The translations under genes were made by a program, and so were the position numbers. This document shows positions 1-5,972 of a stretch of 5,972 bases of DNA, piece after piece. The notes beneath the pieces were generated by a model. The model made no database searches. It was not told the origin of the DNA and saw only the letters and a list, made by a program, of their open reading frames with translations. The stretch is from positions 1-5,972 of the forward strand of contig QMPG01000211.1 of assembly GCA_003648455.1 (NCBI GenBank), written 5' to 3'. The stretch is from Bacteroidota bacterium (GTDB lineage Bacteria; Bacteroidota; Bacteroidia; Bacteroidales; B39-G9). Positions within the stretch are counted from its first letter, which is position 1; each line of letters starts with the position of its first letter.

Positions 1-1133
1 GGTGCATCATCTGTTAATAAATTTTTTACGGCAGGATATTCATGTTGTTCATGATAATAGCCAATGGCCAATGCTTCGCAAACTCGCTTATACATATTCT
101 TTTTGGCTTTTAATTCGGGAATATGTGTTCGTGTCATTTTATCGAGTTCGCTTCTTGTTATACTTTTATTGTTTTTACTGAATAAGACAGATAACTTTTT
201 TTTGTCAGATTGGCTAACTTTAAAATGTTCTAATAATGCTTTGGCTGTTTCGTTGTAGCTGTATAATATGCCGTTTTCCGGTTCTCCTTGCAAGACTGCT
301 AATATATCTAACCTGCTCTTGCTTGGCATACTTGAAAATATTGTAAAATATTCGTTGCAGATTATTTGAGTATATAATCTCTTGCCTTTTTCTTTTGAAC
401 CTGTCGAATCTGCACCACAATACGAATTTGACAAGCCCGCTTTTAATATGTCCCGTTTTTCTTTAATAAAGATATCTTTGTCTTCTAACAAGATATTCGA
501 TATGCTTGAGCTACTAATTGAAATACCACATGTGTTTAGCAATTGTAACAATTTACTATAAGTTACATCACCTACATGCGTTAATACTTGTATCAAACTT
601 TTGGTATCTGTACTAAAGTAGCCTGTATATTCTTCTGGTATTTTTGCTCTGTATGTTTTATTTTTTGACGGGCTGTAATATACTTCCAATAAATATTTCG
701 TGTTGCACCTGACTAATTTGATATCTTGGGATATCAATTTATCATAGCGCAGAAAATAGGCATCATCAGGCAATTGCTCCTTGTTCTTGAGATTATACTT
801 CTTTTCAACGTTTATTTTAACAGATTCCTTTTGATTTTTTTTGATTTCGCTTTCTCCTATTACTTTTTTTCGCTCTTTTTCTGATGATATATCTTTTTTA
901 TTTTTCTTCGGTTTTATGTTTGGTTTGCCTTGTTCTCCTTTTAATTTGTTTAATTCGTCTTTTATTTGCTGAATTGCTTCTTTTTGTTCATTTATAATTG
1001 TAGCTTGTTCATCAATTGTGTTCAACAATAAATTGAAAAACACCTTTATTGATGGGTCATCAATTTTTCTTAATATTTGATCAATTTGCTGATTAAGGAA
1101 AACTACTGTATTTTTGTTTTTATTTTTGATAAG
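1..1133 (-). CDS. IS66-like transposase, partial (3' end beyond window), start codon unclear
   Basis: This frame reads without a stop from a TAG at 1136-1134 to the window edge, and would encode a DDE transposase of the IS66 family that cuts and joins the ends of its own element. The N-terminus looks helical (Q-I-D-Q-I-L-R-K-I, then N-L-L-L-N-T-I-D-E-Q), followed by a lysine-rich linker with G-E-Q-G-K-P, as in IS66 proteins. A GADSTGSK motif (Asp at 410-408) matches the first catalytic Asp region, usually DDTGAR. It is followed by LYTQIICNEYFTIF, the usual strand after that motif. LLTDDAP at 20-1 matches the second catalytic region. The catalytic Glu lies outside the window. There is no in-frame ATG before the first catalytic region; the best substitutes are GTG at 1043-1041 or TTG at 1028-1023, so the true start may lie near 1100 or have been lost. 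The cysteine pairs of the usual IS66 zinc finger are not visible. Family assignment is firm; whether the gene is functional is unknown. Confidence 0.85.
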
Positions 1134-1497
1134 CTAATATTTTTTTCTTTGCAAAGATTTGTATTCTTTTTATTCAATCTTTTAAATCTTATCAACATTT
1201 AGTAATTTAACATGTTTTTGAGGGGATACGCAATGCCAGTGATAAAAACTCAAATTATTACATTGGAATTTCCTACAACCTATTTAATTTGACTGCCGAC
1301 TATCATCTAACTAAACCCACTACTTACTGATTATCTGTTATTAAAGAATTCACCAGTTTAAGTGCTTTTTCAAGTTTTTTCTCTTTTTTTGTAAATAGCC
1401 CTTATGTTTGTAGTCTAAAAAGAAACGAACAACTAACTTCAGAACAACTGACCCCAACAAAAAATTCTATTGATTATCAAATATTTAACTTTTCATA
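1134..1497. other. AT-rich region without a recognisable gene
   Basis: No convincing gene lies in this stretch between the IS66-like frame and the IS21 left end. It probably contains the upstream end of the IS66-like element. A GTAA start, as seen at IS66-family termini, occurs on the minus strand at 1261-1258, but the opposite end is outside the window, so this cannot be tested. A 19-codon frame begins with ATG at 1233 behind a GAGGGG stretch, and short minus-strand lysine-rich frames end near 1327-1360. All of these are too short to call. On the minus strand, AATCTTTG at 1159-1152 is one base away from the Bacteroidota -7 consensus and could drive the IS66-like gene. Confidence 0.5.
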
Positions 1498-1546
1498 TGT
1501 ATATATTAACCGAAAAGTACCCACTCTATTAACCGAAAAGTATCCA
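1498..1546 (+). repeat. IS21 left terminal inverted repeat with two 19-bp sites (L1, L2)
   Basis: The outer end starts TGTATAT and carries two direct copies of the core ATTAACCGAAAAGTAYCCA, at 1505-1523 and 1528-1546, offset by 23 bp (about two helical turns). By analogy with IS21 these are IstA binding sites. The inner copy matches the inner right-hand copy over all 19 bases. Confidence 0.92.
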
Positions 1547-1562
1547 CCTAAAAAAGTTTAAC

Positions 1563-1570
1563 CAACTTTG
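1563..1570 (+). promoter_or_regulatory. Possible -7 promoter element for istA
   Basis: CAACTTTG differs by one base from the Bacteroidota -7 consensus TAnnTTTG. It would place the transcription start near 1577, leaving a leader of about 20 bases before istA. No TTTG at the proper upstream distance is visible, because that place is taken by the L2 repeat. Binding of IstA to L2 could therefore interfere with transcription. This is weak evidence in AT-rich DNA. Confidence 0.25.
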
Positions 1571-1589
1571 CTTTTTCAAAAAAAAGGCA

Positions 1590-1594
1590 GAGGT
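1590..1594 (+). promoter_or_regulatory. Ribosome-binding-like site before istA
   Basis: GAGGT stands four bases before the ATG at 1599 and thirteen before the next in-frame ATG at 1608. It favours the first ATG, although the spacing is short. No comparable site is seen before istB or before the right-hand transposase. Confidence 0.45.
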
Positions 1595-1598
1595 AAAA

Positions 1599-3131
1599 AT
1601 GATAAGCATGGTAGATAAAAATTCGATATTAATAATGTATTATCGTGAAGGAGAAAGTAAGAGTTCGATATCACGAAAATTAAAAATTAGTCGCAAAACT
1701 GTTCGCAAATGTATAGAAGAACATGAGCAAAAAACAGGTAGTTCCCAAGTGTTAGAGCATTTGGAAAAAGGGCTATCAAGTCGTCCGGAGTATAATGTTG
1801 CAAGCCGGGAAAAAGTAAAATTAACCCGTGAGATAGAAGAAGAAATAAAGTATTGCATAGAACAAAATAAACAAAAACTCAATCAAGGACTTCATAAGCA
1901 GATTATGAAGAAAATAGATATTCACGAATATTTATTATCAAAAGGTTATGAAATTGGCTACACAACAATTTGTAATTATATAAGAGAAAAAGAGTCTTTA
2001 GGAAAAGAAGGTTTTATAAAACAAATTTATGATCCCGGCCAAGTTTGTGAGTTTGATTGGGGAGATGTAAAATTATTTATAGATGGTAAATTGCAAACTT
2101 TAAATATGGCAGTTTTCACCAGTGCGTATAGTAACTATCGTTGGGCAAAACTATTTCATCGGCAAGACACTTTAGCTTTTAGTCAAAGTCATATAGATTT
2201 TTTCTCACATTTACAGGGAGTCCATAAAGAAATTGTTTACGATAATATGAGGGTAGCAATATCTAAATTTGTTGGACGAACAGAAAAAAAACCAACCGAA
2301 GCATTATTGGAACTTTCAAATTATTACAAATTTGGATTTCGGTTTTGTAACATACGCAAAGGTAATGAGAAAGGACATGTAGAAAGAAGTGTAGAATATA
2401 TTCGCAGAAAATCGTTTTGCATAAAAGATAAATTTGCTAACATAGCTGAAGCCAACAAACATCTGCAAAAAAGTTGTGATAAATTAAATGCTACAATTCA
2501 GCAATTATCAAAAAACAAAACAGCAAATAAACTTTTTGAGACAGAGAAATTACATTTATACGAGAGCAAAATTTCTTATAAATGTTTTAAAGATGAGCAT
2601 GCAAAAGTTGACAAATATTCAACAATAATTCTTTATGGCAACAGATATTCGGTACCGGATTTTCTTGTCGGGAAATTGCTTGATATTAGAGTTTTTGCCG
2701 AGAGAATAAATATTTATTATAATGCAGAATTAGTTTGCAGTCATACTCGAAGTTATGGGGCACATACATGGGACTTAGATATAAATCATTACCTAACAAC
2801 ATTGATTCGTAAACCCGGAGCATTAAAAGGTTCTATGGTTTTTTCTCAATTGAGCTCTCAAGTTAAAAATATTTATAAAGAATATTTTAGAGATGAAAGT
2901 AAAGATTTTATAGAATTATTGCAATACTGTAAAAACAATGAAATTAGTTTTGAAACAGTAGAAAAAGTAGTAAAAAAAGTAAAACAAATAACACCTGCAA
3001 ACATTACTAAAGACAAGGTGCTGGCTGTTATGAATAAAGAAAATGAGCCTGTTAAAAAAGAAAAAAAAGACAATGAAATTTATCGTCATTCACAGGCTAT
3101 GTTAGAAGAATTAAATACTTTATTCAATTAA
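1599..3131 (+). CDS. istA: IS21-family transposase IstA
   Basis: IstA binds the element ends and performs DNA cleavage and strand transfer together with IstB. The 510-residue protein is the usual length for the family. Residues about 8-42 form a helix-turn-helix (YYREGESKSSISRKLKISRKTVRK) that should recognise the terminal repeats, and a second helical DNA-binding region extends to about 130. The DDE core is complete: D153 in EFDWGD, D215 in VYDN and E262 in GHVERS. The spacings of 62 and 47 residues are typical of IS21. A beta-rich segment around 340-390 (YGNRYSVPDFLVGK) corresponds to the small domain that follows the core in IstA. The C-terminus YRHSQAMLEELNTLFN resembles the tail thought to contact IstB. 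The first ATG was chosen for the nearby GAGGT; Met4 is an alternative. The gene stops 11 bases before istB, so the two are probably cotranscribed. No damage is visible. Confidence 0.96.
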   Translation: MISMVDKNSILIMYYREGESKSSISRKLKISRKTVRKCIEEHEQKTGSSQVLEHLEKGLSSRPEYNVASREKVKLTREIEEEIKYCIEQNKQKLNQGLHKQIMKKIDIHEYLLSKGYEIGYTTICNYIREKESLGKEGFIKQIYDPGQVCEFDWGDVKLFIDGKLQTLNMAVFTSAYSNYRWAKLFHRQDTLAFSQSHIDFFSHLQGVHKEIVYDNMRVAISKFVGRTEKKPTEALLELSNYYKFGFRFCNIRKGNEKGHVERSVEYIRRKSFCIKDKFANIAEANKHLQKSCDKLNATIQQLSKNKTANKLFETEKLHLYESKISYKCFKDEHAKVDKYSTIILYGNRYSVPDFLVGKLLDIRVFAERINIYYNAELVCSHTRSYGAHTWDLDINHYLTTLIRKPGALKGSMVFSQLSSQVKNIYKEYFRDESKDFIELLQYCKNNEISFETVEKVVKKVKQITPANITKDKVLAVMNKENEPVKKEKKDNEIYRHSQAMLEELNTLFN

Positions 3132-3142
3132 AAAAAAGAAAA

Positions 3143-3901
3143 ATGGAATCAATAAATGATAATATAAAAACATTAACTTTAGAAATAGGTTTGCCTGGTA
3201 TCCGCAGTAACTTCGAGTTTCTTCTGGATGAGTTTAAAGCTAAAAATAAAAGCTATGATCAGTTTTTATACAAGCTCTTAGAATTAGAATTTATATCACG
3301 AACAAAGAGCCGAAAAGCATCAAGAATAAGACAAGCCGGGTTTCCTTACAAAAAATATCTTGATGAATTAAAATTAGAAGAACTTCCTGATGATGCCAAA
3401 ACAAAATTACAGGAACTCGAAACTCTTGATTTTATAAAACAAGGAAGGAATATAATTTTTGCAGGTAACCCGGGAACAGGCAAAACTCATATAGCAATAG
3501 GTCTTGGACTAAAAGCATGTTTAAGCGATTACAAGGTGCATTTCACAACAGTTCCACGCCTTATAACCCAGATAAAAGAAAGTCGTTCTGAGAAGACTTT
3601 AAGACAATTTGAAAATCGTTTTGAAAAATATGATTTAGTAATATGTGATGAATTTGGATATATCTCATTTGATAAAGAAGGGGCAGAATTATTATTTTCT
3701 CACCTTTCATTACGAGCCGGAATAAAATCAACAATCATAACCACGAACCTGTCCTTTGACCGTTGGAGTGAAATATTTGGTGATACAATATTAACTGCTG
3801 CAATGGTTGACAGGCTTACACATAAAGCTCATATTGTGAACATGAATGGAAAATCATATAGAACAAAAGAAACATTACAATACTTGGGCAAAGCTCTGTA
3901 A
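3143..3901 (+). CDS. istB: IS21-family helper ATPase IstB
   Basis: IstB is an AAA+ ATPase related to DnaC. In IS21 it assembles on target DNA, bends it and stimulates IstA. The 252-residue length is normal. An N-terminal helical domain (residues 1 to about 95, including the conserved type of segment FLYKLLELEFISR) precedes the ATPase core. Walker A is GNPGTGKT at 108-115 with Lys114. Walker B is LVICDE at 165-170 with Asp169 and Glu170. A sensor-1-like TTN lies at 200-202, and VDRLTHKA around 222-229 contains the arginine used as finger or sensor 2. The start ATG at 3143 follows an A-rich stretch without a Shine-Dalgarno site, as is common in Bacteroidota. It may be translated by coupling to istA, which ends 11 bases upstream. 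It appears intact. DnaC-type replication loaders share the fold, but the position after istA settles the identity. Confidence 0.96.
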   Translation: MESINDNIKTLTLEIGLPGIRSNFEFLLDEFKAKNKSYDQFLYKLLELEFISRTKSRKASRIRQAGFPYKKYLDELKLEELPDDAKTKLQELETLDFIKQGRNIIFAGNPGTGKTHIAIGLGLKACLSDYKVHFTTVPRLITQIKESRSEKTLRQFENRFEKYDLVICDEFGYISFDKEGAELLFSHLSLRAGIKSTIITTNLSFDRWSEIFGDTILTAAMVDRLTHKAHIVNMNGKSYRTKETLQYLGKAL

Positions 3902-3949
3902 CTATGGATGAAAAAATTAGAAAATGGAAAAGGCTAAAAATCCGCCCGC

Positions 3950-3989
3950 CAAGTTTTGGATTGCTTTTTAAAAAGCAATCCAAAACTTG
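3950..3989. terminator. Perfect 40-bp palindrome, probable hairpin terminator
   Basis: Twenty bases (CAAGTTTTGGATTGCTTTTT) are followed immediately by their exact reverse complement, with no mismatch and no spacer; the centre is TTTTTAAAAA. It begins 48 bases after the istB stop. As RNA, the stem would be very stable, and the A/T-rich centre would supply the loop. Being symmetric, it could stop transcription from both sides and protect the element from outside promoters. A protein-binding role is possible but not shown. Confidence 0.65.
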
Positions 3990-4001
3990 AACAAAAACTT
4001 A

Positions 4002-4026
4002 ACAACTATTTTTAAAAATTAGTTGT
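4002..4026 (+). terminator. Second hairpin with T-tract, probable terminator
   Basis: ACAACTA and TAGTTGT surround a TTTTTAAAAA centre, giving a near-perfect stem with one unpaired base, followed by ATTTTTG. This arrangement fits an intrinsic terminator for istA-istB, 12 bases beyond the larger palindrome and 17 bases before the R2 repeat. Confidence 0.5.
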
Positions 4027-4043
4027 ATTTTTGTTCCATCAAC

Positions 4044-4093
4044 TGGATACTTTTCGGTTAATACTACTGGTACTTTTTCGGTTAATATATACA
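4044..4093 (-). repeat. IS21 right terminal inverted repeat with two 19-bp sites (R2, R1)
   Basis: Read on the minus strand, this end mirrors the left one. The inner copy at 4062-4044 matches L2 over all 19 bases. The outer copy at 4086-4068 has one extra A in its A-run and one C fewer near its end. The copies are offset by 24 bp, against 23 on the left. The element ends ACA at 4091-4093. Confidence 0.92.
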
Positions 4094-4366
4094 ACTACCT
4101 TATTTCATGACAAATCCTTAACCCAAGTTGACCACATGCAATTTTTGGCACAAATTTTACATACTTGAAAATCAGTGATATGGGATTTTCTGTCAAATTT
4201 GAAGATTTTATATATACCTGATAATCAACTACGTAAAAATTGAAGATGATTTGTAGTGACCTAAAGTTAAAATAAATTTGCATTTGTCAGATTTTATTCT
4301 TACCTTTGCAGTTCATTGATAATCAAGCATGTATAGATTTTCATTTTAAAATAAAACTGTAACGAT
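4094..4366. other. Non-coding leader of the IS1634-type element
   Basis: No gene is recognised here. A 62-codon minus-strand frame at 4095-4283 has no family features and is probably chance. The stretch holds the promoter of the right-hand transposase and probably that element's left terminus, which cannot be fixed because its right terminus is outside the window. Two copies of TGATAATCAA occur at 4219-4228 and 4317-4326. Confidence 0.55.
4277..4308 (+). promoter_or_regulatory. Bacteroidota-type promoter of the IS1634-like transposase
   Basis: TTTG at 4277-4280 and TACCTTTG at 4301-4308 are separated by 20 bases, matching the -33 TTTG and -7 TAnnTTTG elements of the Bacteroidota primary sigma factor. 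Transcription should start near 4315, giving a leader of about 50 bases before the ATG at 4367. This is one of the better clues to the host phylum. Confidence 0.7.
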
Positions 4367-5972
4367 ATGTATATCAGGAGAGTAAAGACAAGAGCCAAAG
4401 GCGTAGATTATTTTTCGTATAAACTTGTAGAAAATAAAAGGATTAATGGTGTGCCTAAGCAGATAAATTTGTTAAGTTTAGGTAAGTTAGACGGTTTTTC
4501 TAATACCGATATCAAGTTGTTAAACAAACGTATAGGCCAATTATATACTCACCAAAGTGAATTATTTCCACAAGATTACCCAAAAAAAGTGGAAGAAATA
4601 TCTCATTTTTTTATTAAAAAACTTATTCAGAAAAAATTTAATAATTATCAAGAATCAGAAGTTGCCCATCAAGAAAATCCAGTAGAGAAAAATTTTGTTG
4701 AAGTAGATATTAATAGTACTATTGAAAAAGAATCACAACAAATTGGAGGTGAATTTCTTTGTAATCAAGCTATTAAAGAACTTGGGTTAGATACATTTTT
4801 ACTAGAAGAATTATCATTTACACCTACTCAATTATATCATAGTCTGCTAGAACTTACAGGCAAATTATTATATCCAACAAGTGAAAACAGGACAGCACAT
4901 TGGCTAAACGAAAATTCAGCTGCTATTGATTTTTATCCTCTGGAAAGTGGAAAGGTTAATAAAAATCAATTATATTCAGCTGCTAAACAGTTATATACAT
5001 ACAAAGAAAAGATTGAAAACCATCTAAACATTACTACTGAAAAAATATTTGATTTGAACCGCAAAATTGTTCTTTATGACCTGACTAACACTCATTTTGA
5101 GGGACAAATGAAAGGAAGTGAAAAAGCTGCTTTTGGACGTAACAAACAGAAACGTTATGATTGCAGACAAATTACTATGGGTATGCTCACTGATGAAAAC
5201 GGGTTTCCGATACACACCCGATATTATGAAGGAAATGTATCAGAACCAGGCACCTTGAAGAAAATATTAAATGATTTATTAGATTTGCACGCTAATCTAT
5301 TTACCAACACAAAACCATGTATAATAATGGATGCAGGTATTGCTACTGACGACAATGTTAGGCTGTTATTAAAAAAAGGATATGAATATATTTGTGTTTC
5401 ACGTAGTCAACATAAGGATTTTGTAAACAAAGTAAAAGAGACGGAATTGATTAAATTTAAAAACAAATCTGATAAGGAATTGTCAGCACAATTATTTACA
5501 CAAGAATTTGAATATAAAGATGATAAAGAAGAATTGCGAACAATAACAGAAAGGTTAGTATATATTAAATCACCTGATAAACAACAAAAAGAAAAGTCTA
5601 TTGATGAGAAGAAGTGTAGTAGTTTTGAGCAAGGATTGAAGAAGATAGAGAAAACGATAAATAACCCACGCGGAATGCGAAAAATAGCCCAAATCAATCA
5701 ACGTTTGGGTAGATTAAAAGAACAAAACAAAGGCATAACACAATTTTTTGATATAGAAATAAAAAATGATACAAAAAACATTGTATCAATAAGTTGGAAA
5801 CGTAATCAACACATTCCTAAAGAAAAAAAACAGGGAGTTTATTTTTTACGAACAAATATAGCAGAACAATCGGAAGAAAAATTATGGAACCTATATCGTC
5901 TTGAAAATGAAGTAGAAGAAGCTTTTGGGATATTAAAATCAGACTTGAATGTACGACCCAATTTTCATCATA
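4367..5972 (+). CDS. IS1634-type (IS4 superfamily) transposase, partial at 3' end
   Basis: The 535 visible codons run without a stop to the window edge. The predicted product is a DDE transposase for a cut-and-paste element. The N-terminal 100 residues start MYIRRVKTRAKG and form the small strand-rich segment usual in IS1634 proteins. The catalytic core shows D238 in YDLTNTHFEG, followed by KRYDCRQITMGMLTDENGFPI. The second acid is D322 in IIMDAGIAT. A long insertion follows, rich in Lys and Glu, as in the IS4 group. The last motif is VEEAFGILK, with E517 as the probable third acid and K524 seven residues later. It resembles the Y-R-E-K signature, although the usual Arg place is Glu513 and Arg511 lies two residues earlier. 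KSDLNVRPNFHH at the end is typical, so perhaps some tens of residues are missing beyond the edge. There is no Shine-Dalgarno site; the ATG is supported by the upstream promoter and by the family-like N-terminus. The gene looks undamaged. Confidence 0.9.
   Translation, partial: MYIRRVKTRAKGVDYFSYKLVENKRINGVPKQINLLSLGKLDGFSNTDIKLLNKRIGQLYTHQSELFPQDYPKKVEEISHFFIKKLIQKKFNNYQESEVAHQENPVEKNFVEVDINSTIEKESQQIGGEFLCNQAIKELGLDTFLLEELSFTPTQLYHSLLELTGKLLYPTSENRTAHWLNENSAAIDFYPLESGKVNKNQLYSAAKQLYTYKEKIENHLNITTEKIFDLNRKIVLYDLTNTHFEGQMKGSEKAAFGRNKQKRYDCRQITMGMLTDENGFPIHTRYYEGNVSEPGTLKKILNDLLDLHANLFTNTKPCIIMDAGIATDDNVRLLLKKGYEYICVSRSQHKDFVNKVKETELIKFKNKSDKELSAQLFTQEFEYKDDKEELRTITERLVYIKSPDKQQKEKSIDEKKCSSFEQGLKKIEKTINNPRGMRKIAQINQRLGRLKEQNKGITQFFDIEIKNDTKNIVSISWKRNQHIPKEKKQGVYFLRTNIAEQSEEKLWNLYRLENEVEEAFGILKSDLNVRPNFHH

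Larger units (their letters stand above)
1498..4093 (+). mobile_element. Complete IS21-family insertion sequence (2596 bp)
   Basis: The element is bounded by inverted ends that agree over their first 19 bases (TGTATATATTAACCGAAAA on the left, its complement on the right). It contains istA and istB in that order, which is the hallmark of IS21. Each end carries a second internal copy of the same 19-bp repeat, as expected for multiple IstA binding sites. Both genes are full length with catalytic residues in place, so the copy looks capable of transposition. The bases directly outside are ttttcata on the left and actacctt on the right. They do not form the 4-8 bp direct repeat that IS21 insertion normally leaves. 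Similarity between the two ends stops exactly at TGT, which supports this boundary. Confidence 0.93.

Noticed and set aside
64..420. Two short frames, plus strand 64-258 and minus strand 220-420
   Set aside because: Both overlap the IS66-like frame, whose catalytic motifs are recognisable; these are out-of-frame shadows.
1233..1292. 19-codon frame starting MPVIKTQ behind a GAGGGG stretch
   Set aside because: It is too short, matches no recognisable family and ends at once. The Shine-Dalgarno-like bases are weak evidence in a probable Bacteroidota host.
1403..1410. TATGTTTG, a full match to the Bacteroidota -7 element
   Set aside because: No TTTG lies at the needed upstream distance (the nearest is only 11 bases away), and no gene follows before the IS21 end. 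Chance matches are expected in T-rich DNA.
1505..1546. Direct repeats considered as a short CRISPR-like or iteron array
   Set aside because: There are only two copies per side, and they are mirrored at the opposite end of the element, so they are transposase binding sites of the IS21 termini.
4103..4110. TTTCAT near the IS21 right end resembling the left flank tttcata
   Set aside because: It begins nine or more bases outside the right terminus, so it cannot be a target duplication with the ends defined by the inverted repeats. A six-base match is common in this DNA.
4095..4283. 62-codon minus-strand frame upstream of the IS1634-type gene
   Set aside because: It has no family features and falls in a leader that carries a promoter for the opposite strand. 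Its composition simply reflects AT-rich DNA.
5407..5697. 96-codon minus-strand frame
   Set aside because: It lies wholly inside the IS1634-type transposase on the other strand, opposite its lysine-rich insertion, and shows no protein features of its own.

Overview
The window is a cluster of mobile elements from an AT-rich bacterium, most likely a member of the Bacteroidota. Three sequence signs support that. The transposase on the right is preceded by a promoter of the Bacteroidota type (TTTG, 20 bases, TACCTTTG). Most of its starts lack a Shine-Dalgarno sequence. The left-hand transposase is of the IS66-like type I associate with this phylum. No host housekeeping gene, RNA gene or CRISPR array is visible.

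Layout, left to right. (1) From base 1 to about 1133, on the minus strand, lies the N-terminal part of an IS66-like transposase. It is cut by the window edge just after its second catalytic aspartate, and it has no convincing ATG start. (2) Bases 1134-1497 hold no recognisable gene, only AT-rich sequence and short doubtful reading frames. (3) Bases 1498-4093 are a complete IS21-family insertion sequence: matched ends beginning TGT and ending ACA, two 19-bp repeats inside each end, istA (DDE transposase), istB (AAA+ ATPase helper), and two strong hairpins after istB. (4) Bases 4094-4366 are a non-coding leader with a clear promoter. (5) From 4367 to the window end lies an IS1634-type (IS4 superfamily) transposase, open at its 3' end but retaining all three presumed catalytic acids.

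How the parts work together: istA and istB are adjacent, in the same direction, and should be cotranscribed. IstA binds the paired end repeats and performs strand transfer, while IstB handles target DNA and activates IstA. The IS66-like and IS1634 genes are independent elements that flank the IS21 copy and read away from it. The IS21 copy has no visible target-site duplication, which suggests that its flanks were rearranged after insertion or that it moved by recombination.

I found no convincing new defence, regulatory or metabolic system. The most unusual items are a perfect 40-bp palindrome behind istB, the missing target duplication, and the ATG-less IS66-like gene.
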